The notes below the pieces were generated by a model. That model was not told where the DNA came from. It was given only the letters and a program-made list of their open reading frames with translations, and ran no database searches. The translations under genes and the position numbers were made by a program. From Corynebacterium minutissimum (lineage in GTDB: Bacteria; Actinomycetota; Actinomycetes; Mycobacteriales; Mycobacteriaceae), in assembly GCF_000805675.1 (NCBI RefSeq), contig NZ_JSEF01000010.1:1-50139 (forward strand): a stretch of DNA of 50,139 bases, given 5' to 3'. Positions 43,353 through 50,139 of the stretch are shown here, piece by piece. The number at the start of each line of letters is the position of its first letter. The first letter of the stretch is position 1.

Positions 43353-44486
43353 ATGGCCGCTGTCACGTTTATCCATACCTCCGATTTTCAGCTGGGGATG
43401 ACCCGCTGGTTCCTCTCACCAGCAGCGCAATCGCGCTTCGATGATGACCGTGAGGAGGCAGTAGCGCGGCTCGGCGAGCTAGCCAGCGAAACGGGTGCCG
43501 AATTCATCGTGGTGGCTGGTGACGTGTTTGAACATAACTCCCTCAACAAGTCCACGTTGCTGCGCGCAAAAGAGGTCTTTAAGAACTTGCCCGTGCCCGT
43601 CTACCTGTTGCCAGGCAACCACGATCCACTCGTGGCGGACTCCATTTTCTTTCACTCCTTTGCGGATAACGTCCACGTTATTGCAGATTCCGAGCCCATC
43701 GAGGTACGCCCAGGGGTAGAAATCGTCGGCGCGCCCTACCTGTCGAAACGCGCGAATTACGACCTCGTGCGCCGTGCACTGGAGCCCTTGGAGCCATTCG
43801 ATAAGGCAGCGGGCGGGATTGCCCGCATCGCGGTGGGCCACGGCCAAGTGGAATCCCGCGCAGGTGAATCTGCTGATACCGATGCAGACATCATTGACTT
43901 GGCATTCGTGGAGCGCTGCCTCGACGAAGGAATTATTGATTACCTGGCGCTCGGGGATACTCACTCCACGGACTCTCTTGGCCGCACCGGAAAGGTGTGG
44001 TTCTCCGGCAGTCCGGAAACCACGGCCTTCGATGATCGCGAGCGTGATTCCGGTAATGCGTTGGTGGTGACGGTTGAGGGTGATCGGGTGGACGTCGCCA
44101 AGCACAGCGTTGGACGCTGGCACTTCCGCGCCATTGATGCTGACCTTAACTCGATGGAGGAGGTCGAGCGCTTTTTGTCGGAGCTGGATGAGCTGCCGGG
44201 AAAGACGCGCACCGCGGTGAAGTACAGCTTGCGCGGAACGCTGGGCCTGAACGCTCAAGCACGGCTAGAGCAGGGCCTTGCGGATCTGGAAGAGGTCTTT
44301 GCCTCCCTGAAACCACGTGAGCGGACGATGGACCTGCACCTTGCGCCGTCAGAGGAGGAACTGGGCGAGTTAAGTCTGAGCGGCTATGCAGCAGATGCGC
44401 TGACAGAGTTGCTCGAGGATCTGGACAATCCCACCGCCCGTGATGCCGCTAATCTACTGTTTCGTCTCAGCGCGAAGGGAGCCTAA
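43353..44486 (+). CDS. SbcD/Mre11-like metallophosphoesterase
   Basis: A 377-residue calcineurin-like phosphoesterase of the DNA-repair nuclease group. Motifs: HTSDFQLG (Asp11, with Gln13 where SbcD has His), AGDVFEHNS (Asp57), LPGNHDP (Asn89-His90-Asp91), GHGQVES (~161) and LGDTHS (~200). The Gln in the first motif and GDTH in place of GHxH set it apart from canonical SbcD. The C-terminal ~110 residues probably form a capping or partner-binding region. A GAGGAG sequence precedes ATG 43353. The SbcC-like gene starts 3 bp after its stop, so the two probably form a complex. Confidence 0.88.
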   Translation: MAAVTFIHTSDFQLGMTRWFLSPAAQSRFDDDREEAVARLGELASETGAEFIVVAGDVFEHNSLNKSTLLRAKEVFKNLPVPVYLLPGNHDPLVADSIFFHSFADNVHVIADSEPIEVRPGVEIVGAPYLSKRANYDLVRRALEPLEPFDKAAGGIARIAVGHGQVESRAGESADTDADIIDLAFVERCLDEGIIDYLALGDTHSTDSLGRTGKVWFSGSPETTAFDDRERDSGNALVVTVEGDRVDVAKHSVGRWHFRAIDADLNSMEEVERFLSELDELPGKTRTAVKYSLRGTLGLNAQARLEQGLADLEEVFASLKPRERTMDLHLAPSEEELGELSLSGYAADALTELLEDLDNPTARDAANLLFRLSAKGA

Positions 44487-44489
44487 ACC

Positions 44490-47060
44490 ATGATGCAGCT
44501 ACATTCTGTCGAACTGAATAATGTCCGCGCTGTGGAACGCCTTGTGGTCAAGGATTTGCCGGAGACTGGTGTTGTGGTGATTGGCGGCCCGAATGAGGCC
44601 GGTAAGTCCACGCTGGTGGAGGCCATTGACTTTGTTCTGACGGAAAAGCACACGGCGGGATCAAAGAAGATTAAGGCGCTCAAACCCGTGGGCCGTGACG
44701 TAGCGCCCGAGGTCACGCTGGAAGCGACCGTGGGCCCGTACCGTTTCCGCATCCACAAGAGGTGGTTGAAGAAGCGTGCCTCGGAGTTGCAGGTGTTGTC
44801 TCCGCGTCCTGGGCAATGGACAGGTGCTGAGGCCGATAATGAGCTCGACCGTATCTTGAGCGAACACCTTGACCGCGCGCTGCTCGATGCGCTGTTTGTG
44901 CGCCAGGATGACCAGAATGAGGGTATCGCTGCAGTAGGTATTCCGTCTCTGACTGCCGCACTGGAAGAAGAAACCGGGTCGAGTGCTGTGGCTGAGGATT
45001 CCGAGCTACTCACGCGCATCGAAGCTGAGTACACGCAGTTCTACACCGCCAAGACGGATAAACCGGCAGGGGAGTACAAGGCTGTTATTGCGGCTTTAGA
45101 GGAAGCGGAGGACGCCCATGCCTCTGCTGAAGCCGCCCTGCGCGAGCTCGATGGCGTGGTGGAGCGCTACGAGGCTGCGGAGCTCAAGCAGAGTGAAGCT
45201 GAGGCCGCCCTGCCTGCTGCCGAAGAGGACTGCGCTCGCCTCGATGCAGAACTTGTCGCGGCACGCGCGGCGCAGGAGAAGGTGAGGGTGCAAGAGGTTG
45301 CTGTTACTCGCGCTGCGGAGGCTGTGACGCGTGCCCAGGAGGATGCCGAGCGCCGCAAGGTTCTCGTGGAGGAACATGCCCATGCAGTCGAGGCTGCCGA
45401 GCGTGCAGCGACGGTTCTGGTGCAGGCAACTGAACGGGCGGACGCCGAAGCAGCCACACGGCTGAAACTCGAAGAAGAGCGCGCTGAGGTCCAAAAGCGC
45501 TATGACGCAGTGCGTGAGGAGCGCCAGCGGGCTCGCCGTGCGCGGCAGCGCGCGGAGCACGAAGCGCTGGGGGCACGACTGGAAACGCTGGGCACCTTGG
45601 AGGAGACGCTGGCTGTTCGCCGCCGTGAACTGGCCGCAGCGCCCGCCATTGCAAACCTTGGTGCGCTGGTGGAAGCCGAACGTGAGGTCAGCATTCAGAA
45701 GCGCCTGCGTGCGGCCGCCGCCGCGAAGCTCTATGTCACCGGCTCGGGTGAGATCACGGTGGACGGTGAGCCTCTGGCTCTCGATTCCGGTGAGGAAACC
45801 CCGGTTGAGCTGCACGATGGCACGATGGTGTGCATCGGCGAGGTCACTGCCCGCTATGCGGCCGCTGCCGGTGAATCCGGAGTCGATGGTGTTGAGAAAG
45901 CCCAAGCAGAGCTAGTCCGACTTCTGGACAACGCTGGCTGCGAGACCGTCGAGGTAGCTCGCGCTGCCCATGAGAAGCACGAGCAGCTTGCTACATCGGT
46001 AGACAGCGCTTCCCGTGAGCTGGTTGCTGCCTTGGGTGGTGATGATTTGGGCGAGCTTCGCGCACGCTTTGAGGCTAGTGCCATCGAAGAACTGGAGACT
46101 GCCGATGAAAATGACGACGAGCCACGTGAGCTCGCCGTTGTAGAGAAGGAAGAAGAAGAGCTGCGCATCCAGCTCGACGAGCTGGACCGTGCGTTGGCTC
46201 CCTACCGCGAGAACAAAGCTGGGGCAGCCCTCGACGTTGCTCAAGTCCGCGCCGACGAAGCCGAATCGCAGCGTGGCCTTAAGGCCCAGGCCATTGCCGC
46301 CGCCCGCGAGCAGCGTAGTGACGACGACGTTCACGCTGCTATAGAGAAGGCCCGTACCGCACAGGCTAACGAGGAAGCCGTCCTTAAAGAGATGTCGGGC
46401 GTGGATGTGGCCACTGCAGAAAGCTTGGCACAGGGCGCGCGGACGCACGTTGAGTCGCTTAAAGCCGCGGTGTCTGATGCCAATGGTGAGAAGCGTGAGC
46501 TCACAGGCCGCATTGAGATGTATTCCGGCGCTGCCGAGGCACTAGAAAGGGCCACCGCTGAACTGGAGATGGCTCGCGAACGCCACGCCGCTACTGAACG
46601 CCGGGCTGAGGCCGCCCGTTATCTACGCATGCTCATGCTGCGCCACCGCGATGCCGCCCGCCAGCGCTATGCGGAGCCGTTCGTCACGGCACTCAATGGT
46701 TTGGCGCGCACCGTCTTTGGCAGCGACGTGGATTTCCACCTGTCAGAAGAACTCAAGGTAGAAACGCGCAGCCGCAATGGCGACACCGTGGATTTTGAGG
46801 GCCTATCCGGGGGAGCCAAGGAGCAGTTGGGGATTCTGACGCGGTTTGCCATCGCGCAGCTCGTCTCTGGGGACTCCGTGCCCATCATTATTGATGATGC
46901 ATTGGGGTCCACCGATTCTTCCCGTCTGCAGCTCATGGCAGCGCTTTTCACTAAGGCGGGAAAGAGTTCCCAGGTCATTGTGTTGACCTGCATGCCTCAG
47001 CGTTATTCCTGGGTTGGTGGGCGTACCGAGTTGAGCATGGAAAAATTAAAAGGGCTGTAA
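44490..47060 (+). CDS. SbcC/YhaN-like SMC-type ATPase without zinc hook
   Basis: An 856-residue ABC-type DNA-repair ATPase. The N-terminal part has Walker A GGPNEAGKST (32-41); the C-terminal part has the signature LSGGAKEQLGIL, Walker B VPIIIDDALGS and a terminal VLTCMPQRYSW segment. Two long charged coiled coils (~180-400 and ~480-730) are separated by a beta-rich, Gly-containing insert (~413-456, LYVTGSGEITVDGEPLAL). There is no CxxC zinc hook at the apex, unlike SbcC/Rad50. GGAG lies 8 nt before ATG 44490; ATG 44493 is also possible. It is coupled to the phosphoesterase gene. Confidence 0.88.
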   Translation: MMQLHSVELNNVRAVERLVVKDLPETGVVVIGGPNEAGKSTLVEAIDFVLTEKHTAGSKKIKALKPVGRDVAPEVTLEATVGPYRFRIHKRWLKKRASELQVLSPRPGQWTGAEADNELDRILSEHLDRALLDALFVRQDDQNEGIAAVGIPSLTAALEEETGSSAVAEDSELLTRIEAEYTQFYTAKTDKPAGEYKAVIAALEEAEDAHASAEAALRELDGVVERYEAAELKQSEAEAALPAAEEDCARLDAELVAARAAQEKVRVQEVAVTRAAEAVTRAQEDAERRKVLVEEHAHAVEAAERAATVLVQATERADAEAATRLKLEEERAEVQKRYDAVREERQRARRARQRAEHEALGARLETLGTLEETLAVRRRELAAAPAIANLGALVEAEREVSIQKRLRAAAAAKLYVTGSGEITVDGEPLALDSGEETPVELHDGTMVCIGEVTARYAAAAGESGVDGVEKAQAELVRLLDNAGCETVEVARAAHEKHEQLATSVDSASRELVAALGGDDLGELRARFEASAIEELETADENDDEPRELAVVEKEEEELRIQLDELDRALAPYRENKAGAALDVAQVRADEAESQRGLKAQAIAAAREQRSDDDVHAAIEKARTAQANEEAVLKEMSGVDVATAESLAQGARTHVESLKAAVSDANGEKRELTGRIEMYSGAAEALERATAELEMARERHAATERRAEAARYLRMLMLRHRDAARQRYAEPFVTALNGLARTVFGSDVDFHLSEELKVETRSRNGDTVDFEGLSGGAKEQLGILTRFAIAQLVSGDSVPIIIDDALGSTDSSRLQLMAALFTKAGKSSQVIVLTCMPQRYSWVGGRTELSMEKLKGL

Positions 47061-47083
47061 CTCCAAAGTGTAGGGTTGTTGTC

Positions 47084-47593
47084 ATGACTGCGGAAACTCG
47101 ATGGCTCAACGAAGAAGAACAAGACCTGTGGCGTCACCTCTTGGCCTGCATCCGCAAGATCAACCGCGGCATGGAGGAGACCCTCTTGGCTTGCGGAGAT
47201 ATCTCCATGTCTGAGTACTCCGTGCTCGTGTCCCTCTCTGAAGCCCCGAACCACCGCCTGCGTCTGCGTGAACTGTGCTCGGAGCTGGAGTGGGATCGCT
47301 CCCGAGCATCGCACCAAATCACGCGGATGGAAAAACGTGGTCTCGTGACCAAAGAAAAATGCGAAGGCGATGCCAGGGGAGTCGAGGTCGTTATCACGCG
47401 ACTCGGCTTTAAGCGGCTTCGAGCATCCGTACCGGAACACGTGGAGTCCGTTCGCCGCATGGTCTTTGACCACCTCGATTCCGCAGATGCCCCAGCGCTC
47501 CTGCGGTTTTGTGAGGGCGTGTTAGCAGAGAATAACTTGCCCGGTTATAAGGACTTCGTCCCCGACGAGCTCCTGCGCGGAAGTCGCTCTTAA
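47084..47593 (+). CDS. MarR-family transcriptional regulator
   Basis: A 169-residue winged-helix regulator. The DNA-binding part spans ~40-110 and includes SMSEYSVLVSLSEAP, LRLRELCSELEWDRSRASHQITRMEKRGLV and the wing EKCEGDARGVEVVITRLG. The ligand and targets are unknown; it lies 23 bp after the SbcC-like gene. TAGGGT (47071-47076) ends 7 nt before ATG 47084 with no Shine-Dalgarno, so it may have its own leaderless promoter and need not belong to the repair operon. Confidence 0.92.
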   Translation: MTAETRWLNEEEQDLWRHLLACIRKINRGMEETLLACGDISMSEYSVLVSLSEAPNHRLRLRELCSELEWDRSRASHQITRMEKRGLVTKEKCEGDARGVEVVITRLGFKRLRASVPEHVESVRRMVFDHLDSADAPALLRFCEGVLAENNLPGYKDFVPDELLRGSRS

Positions 47594-47659
47594 GATCGAG
47601 CGATTCACGGGTACAGTGGGCCCAGACCGCATTCTCACCAGGAGGTGTATCCCCACATC

Positions 47660-47953
47660 ATGATGGGACAAGAACTATTCGAGCGCCCGAAACGCCAATA
47701 CGCTCAGTACCGCATTGAAGCGCTGGAGGAGTTGAGCGCGCAGGTGGGCCCAGTGGAGGACGTTGACGAGCTTAGCGATGAACAGGCCGCGGCTTTAGAG
47801 CAGGCTCTGGAACAGCATCCAGAAAGCGCTGTGACCTTCGATGAGCTTTCACAGCAATGGATTGTTGGCGCTGGAGATGACATCAATCGCATGTTCCACG
47901 ACCGCGAAGAATTCATCGAGGCGTTGGAGAATAACGAGGATCCTGGGGTCTAG
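47660..47953 (+). CDS. Small acidic hypothetical protein
   Basis: About 97 residues (MMGQELFERPKRQYAQYRIE...), rich in Glu, Asp and Gln. It ends in DDINRMFHDREEFIEALENN, and no known domain is recognised. An AGGAGG sequence lies 14 nt before ATG 47660, further than ideal; GTG 47645 overlaps that sequence and is unlikely. It follows the MarR gene by about 66 bp. Corynebacterial hypothetical proteins of this size are common and no function can be given. Confidence 0.6.
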   Translation: MMGQELFERPKRQYAQYRIEALEELSAQVGPVEDVDELSDEQAAALEQALEQHPESAVTFDELSQQWIVGAGDDINRMFHDREEFIEALENNEDPGV

Positions 47954-48059
47954 CTCACACACGGTGTCAAACTTCTGACGGATAGCCGCTGAAAATCTGC
48001 GTAGAACTACGGCCGGTACTGTATAACCTGCTAACATACTCTGTGTTAATGGGCGAGCG

Positions 48060-48112
48060 TCCCTCAGCTGTGAGGGAGAAGACTCCAGCATGAGCTCCTC
48101 GGAGAGGGAGCT
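48060..48112 (+). promoter_or_regulatory. Two small hairpins in the leader of the small membrane protein gene
   Basis: TCCCTCA-GCTG-TGAGGGA is at 48060-48077, and AGCTCC (48093-48098) pairs with GGAGCT (48107-48112). They precede the start by 50 and 20 bp and could affect translation or RNA stability. No known riboswitch is recognised. Confidence 0.35.
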
Positions 48113-48129
48113 AAGTGAAAGGATTGAAC

Positions 48130-48339
48130 ATGATCAACCAGCGCGATTTGGCTCAGGAAGAGCGCGAGGCTGCCGCACGCGACAAGGCTGACGGTTGGGT
48201 ATCCGTCTTCGTTCAGTGGATTCCCTTGATGCTCATCTCCGTGGTTATTCTGGCCGCCCTTTTCTTCGGTATGTACTACATCGAGCACGGCACCTTGGAC
48301 ATCACGCAGGAGATCGTGAACCCGTTCATCACTCAGTAA
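48130..48339 (+). CDS. Small single-pass membrane protein
   Basis: About 69 residues. A charged N-terminus (NQRDLAQEEREAAARDKADG) is followed by one transmembrane helix (QWIPLMLISVVILAALFFG) and a short outer tail. ATG 48130 has AAAGGA with 6-nt spacing; an in-frame GTG at 48115 with GGGAG upstream is the alternative and adds five residues. A strong terminator follows, so this is a complete small transcription unit. No function is recognised. Confidence 0.65.
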   Translation: MINQRDLAQEEREAAARDKADGWVSVFVQWIPLMLISVVILAALFFGMYYIEHGTLDITQEIVNPFITQ

Positions 48340-48404
48340 CGCGAACGGACGCGCGGACGCTGTAAAGCCTCCGCAGCCCGTGGTGTAGTAGCCACGGCAC
48401 CAAC

Positions 48405-48446
48405 AAAGCCCCGGCAGCTCAATCGCAGAAGCTGCTGGGGCTTTTT
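48405..48446 (+). terminator. Terminator after the small membrane protein gene
   Basis: AAAGCCCCGGCAGCT (48405-48419) pairs with AGCTGCTGGGGCTTT (48430-48444) with one mismatch and a 10-nt loop, followed by TT. The AAAG start of the stem also allows function for the convergent VOC gene on the minus strand. Confidence 0.85.
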
Positions 48447-48486
48447 CATACCCGTTTGCCATGCGGCCTTGCCGCTAGCACGCTGG

Positions 48487-48849
48487 CTAATCGATGGGAG
48501 CCACGCGAACACGGTTACCGTCGGGATCAGCAACGACAAACGTTGTGCCGAAGACATCCTCGTGCGGTTCTTCAAGGACCTCTACGTCTGTGGCCGTCCA
48601 GTTGTTGTAAACCTTAAGTACTTCGTCCTTGTCCACATTGAGGCAGACTTCCGAGGTTCGCGTCGGGGCAGAGGAGAGTGCTTGGCTCTCGCCGCTCCAC
48701 ACAGCGAGTGAAACGCCATCGCCTAGGGCGAAGGTGACGTAGCGGGGTGAGGTGAAGTCAACCGTGAGTCCAAGATGCTGTGAATAGAACTCAACGGATT
48801 TCTCGACGTTGCTGGCATAAACGATGAAGACGATTTCACGGTTCGACAT
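48487..48849 (-). CDS. VOC-family (glyoxalase/bleomycin-resistance-like) protein
   Basis: A 120-residue single VOC module: IVFIVYASNVEKSVEFYSQHLGL at the start and VFGTTFVVADPDGNRVRVAP at the end, a typical beta-alpha-beta-beta-beta layout. Members include lyases, dioxygenases and drug-binding proteins; nothing here fixes the substrate. The frame is open to 48972, but ATG 48849 (MSNREIVF) is chosen because it begins the domain and minus-strand TAAAAT ends 7 nt before it (leaderless). Confidence 0.85.
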   Translation of the reverse strand: MSNREIVFIVYASNVEKSVEFYSQHLGLTVDFTSPRYVTFALGDGVSLAVWSGESQALSSAPTRTSEVCLNVDKDEVLKVYNNWTATDVEVLEEPHEDVFGTTFVVADPDGNRVRVAPID

Positions 48850-48961
48850 GCGTAAAATTTTACCTATGAACGACAGTCTGCGCATTCGACAAGTTTGAAG
48901 AAACCGACTCCGGTGAGTTGCTCCACGAGGGTGGAACGCTTCACAACTACCCTTGAGAGCC

Positions 48962-49411
48962 ATGAGTGGCAACGTCTATGTGCGCTATCTCAATGGCCCG
49001 CTCCAGTGGCTGGGAATCGTTGTTGGCCTCGCTGTTGTGGCAGCGCTTCTGCCAACAATGGTTAATTCCACGTGGGTAGCTATCCTTTTTGGCGCAGTGG
49101 TTATCGCAGCAACGTTGGCCTGCATTGTGATGCGGGTGAAGATCGTCGTGAGCGACGACGGCGTGACGGCTTCCGTCTTGGGCTTGTTTTCAAAGACGAT
49201 TTCCCTCAAGGACATCACCGGTGTCAGTGTCGGTCCGGAGACAGGACTGATAGAAGGCGCGGGCCCACGCGTGGTCGATGGTTCATCGGCCTATATCGTT
49301 TCCGGGCCCACCGTGCGTATCGAGCAAGGAGCCTCCTCTTTTATTGCCTCGGCGAAGAACCCGGAGGAGGTTGTTGCGGACGTTCAGGCGCGCCTTGCGC
49401 GTGCGGCTTAG
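48962..49411 (+). CDS. PH-like-domain membrane protein
   Basis: A 149-residue protein. Two transmembrane helices (~15-35 and ~38-60) are followed by a beta-rich domain (VKIVVSDDGVTASVLGLFSKTISLKDITGVSV...) resembling bacterial PH-like domains such as DUF3093, and a C-terminal helix (PEEVVADVQARLARAA). Possibly a membrane regulatory or structural protein. TACCCT (48948-48953) ends 8 nt before ATG 48962 and there is no good Shine-Dalgarno. Confidence 0.75.
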   Translation: MSGNVYVRYLNGPLQWLGIVVGLAVVAALLPTMVNSTWVAILFGAVVIAATLACIVMRVKIVVSDDGVTASVLGLFSKTISLKDITGVSVGPETGLIEGAGPRVVDGSSAYIVSGPTVRIEQGASSFIASAKNPEEVVADVQARLARAA

Positions 49412-49438
49412 GCGAAAAGGGCGTTAGCGAGGATGGTT

Positions 49439-49482
49439 CTCCTTATATGGCTCGTTTGGGCCCAAACGAGCCATATAAGGAG
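49439..49482. repeat. Perfect 44-bp palindrome
   Basis: Two 22-bp arms meet with no spacer at GGG|CCC (49460/49461); the centre reads CTCGTTTGGGCCCAAACGAG and the outer part is CTCCTTATATGG and its complement. It lies 27 bp after the PH-like gene. There is no following T-run, so a standard terminator is less likely; as DNA it could extrude a cruciform. Confidence 0.95.
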
Positions 49483-50091
49483 GGGAGGAAGGTTCGTTTG
49501 CCCCCAGGGGAGCCTTGTGAGTAGTGCCTTATGACTGGAACCATCTTGATGTGGTGTGAGGGGGTAAGACGGCCATGGGAAGGCACCGGGCTTATGCATC
49601 AAACAGCATGAAAAAGTGCCCCTTACAGAGTGCCCCTGACAGTGTCCGGTTCGGAGACATCGTTTCGCATGTCTCATGAGACTGTTCCGGTAGAAAGCCC
49701 TGAAGCCACAACTGCCCAGACACGACGCAAAGCGATGTCTCGAGACATCGATCCTCTGTGGCTTTCCACACCGAAGTGACGACTTCCAAAAATCCGCTCG
49801 TGTGAGGCCCAGCTCGGTTGCTTTTAGCGCGTTCAGGAGCAGTTCTAGGAGTGTGTCTCAAACTATGAACGACAACTGAGGTCGGAACCAAGCCCCAGCT
49901 ATCGCGTTTAAAGACCGCAAATGGGGCACGATCTTGGGCCGCACAGTTGCCTGTACTGAGGAGTATCCGTGACGTTGCGGCTAGCCGATTTCCGAGCTCT
50001 AGTCCACAGCCCCGGGGTCTCACACATCTGTCACTGTCATTCACGGTAGATAGTGGCTAAAAACTACAGGCGGTTTCAAGTGGTGGATGCA
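49483..50091. other. Gene-poor stretch with mobile-element-like palindromes
   Basis: I see no convincing gene. GTCTCATGAGAC (49671-49682) and CGATGTCTCGAGACATCG (49733-49750) are palindromes sharing the GAGAC(AT) core. Sequences of this kind often lie near IS481/IS3-type element starts in actinobacteria, so this could be decayed IS DNA (inference). The minus-strand frame 49592-50044 does not look like a protein. Confidence 0.4.
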
Positions 50092-50100
50092 TCACTTGAA
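50074..50100. repeat. Inverted repeat overlapping the end of the edge gene
   Basis: TTCAAGTG (50074-50081) and CACTTGAA (50093-50100) flank a 10-bp spacer. It spans the stop codon of the possible transposase and may be part of an element end or a terminator. Confidence 0.4.
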
Positions 50101-50139
50101 TAGTTCTTGGATTTTCTCTTCTGGTGTGTACCAGTTGAG
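50092..50139 (-). CDS. Possible 3' end of a transposase gene (cut by window edge)
   Basis: On the minus strand the last bases read LNWYTPEEKIQELFK and then TGA (50092-50094). A 'TP.E....LF' ending just before the stop is common at the C-terminus of DDE transposases of IS3/IS30-like families. Only 15 residues are visible, so this is a suggestion. Confidence 0.3.
   Translation of the reverse strand, partial: LNWYTPEEKIQELFK

Noticed and set aside
48090..48190. Short out-of-frame ORF (ATG 48090) over the small membrane protein start
   Set aside because: It has only a distant GA-rich sequence as possible ribosome-binding site and reads as random sequence; the 48130 frame has a transmembrane helix and a better start.
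49592..50044. 150-codon minus-strand frame near the end
   Set aside because: It has no ribosome-binding site and no domain, its composition is unlike neighbouring genes, and it crosses several palindromes.

Overview
The window looks like a chromosomal segment of a Corynebacterium species. The strongest marker is an E2-E1 fusion 2-oxoglutarate dehydrogenase (OdhA/Kgd) without a lipoyl domain. Other pointers are a HelZ-like SNF2 helicase, a LANTG-type cell-wall surface protein, a secretory lipase of the actinobacterial LIP type, many GTG starts, and many genes that appear to start on leaderless transcripts. The genus is inferred from protein families only; I do not name a species.

Layout. 1-7350: a very large repetitive cell-wall-anchored surface protein (Rib/YPDG-like modules, 12 G5-like modules in a three-part higher-order repeat, a 21 x 21-bp Pro-rich stalk, LANTG sorting signal) whose secretion signal is missing in this window. 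7.5-12.3 kb (minus): odhA and an EcsC-like protein. 12.4-16.0 kb (plus): type-B carboxylesterase, acidic protein of unknown function, solitary ECF S-component-like membrane protein. 16.0-19.0 kb: unknown protein divergent from an MFS exporter, a RpiR/SIS regulator and a 55-residue Arg-rich small protein. 19.3-22.8 kb (minus): Nudix hydrolase plus a PLD-helicase-DUF3427 protein interrupted by one in-frame amber codon.

22.9-32.6 kb: a complete histidine-utilization region. On the minus strand are an APC permease and hutG; on the plus strand are a YjiH-type membrane protein, an IclR regulator (probable HutR), hutH, then hutU-hutI. Together they take up histidine and convert it through urocanate, imidazolonepropionate and formiminoglutamate to glutamate. 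hutH ends in a strong terminator, and hutU has its own promoter region with a candidate operator.

32.8-39.1 kb: DEAD-box RNA helicase, a small 4-TM protein and a membrane-anchored HNH nuclease (minus), a secreted lipase, and the proline symporter PutP. 39.4-47.6 kb: a tightly packed plus-strand DNA-maintenance group: HelZ-like SNF2 ATPase, SWIM zinc-finger partner, SbcD-like phosphoesterase, SbcC-like ATPase without a zinc hook, then a MarR regulator. 47.6-49.4 kb: small unknown proteins, a VOC-family protein and a PH-like membrane protein. 49.4-50.1 kb: a perfect 44-bp palindrome, then gene-poor DNA with mobile-element-like palindromes and what may be the 3' end of a transposase at the window edge.

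The items most worth following up are the amber-interrupted PLD-helicase/Nudix pair, the HelZ-SWIM-SbcD/C-like module, the truncated and highly repetitive surface protein, and several long intergenic palindromes. I found no tRNA, rRNA or CRISPR array.
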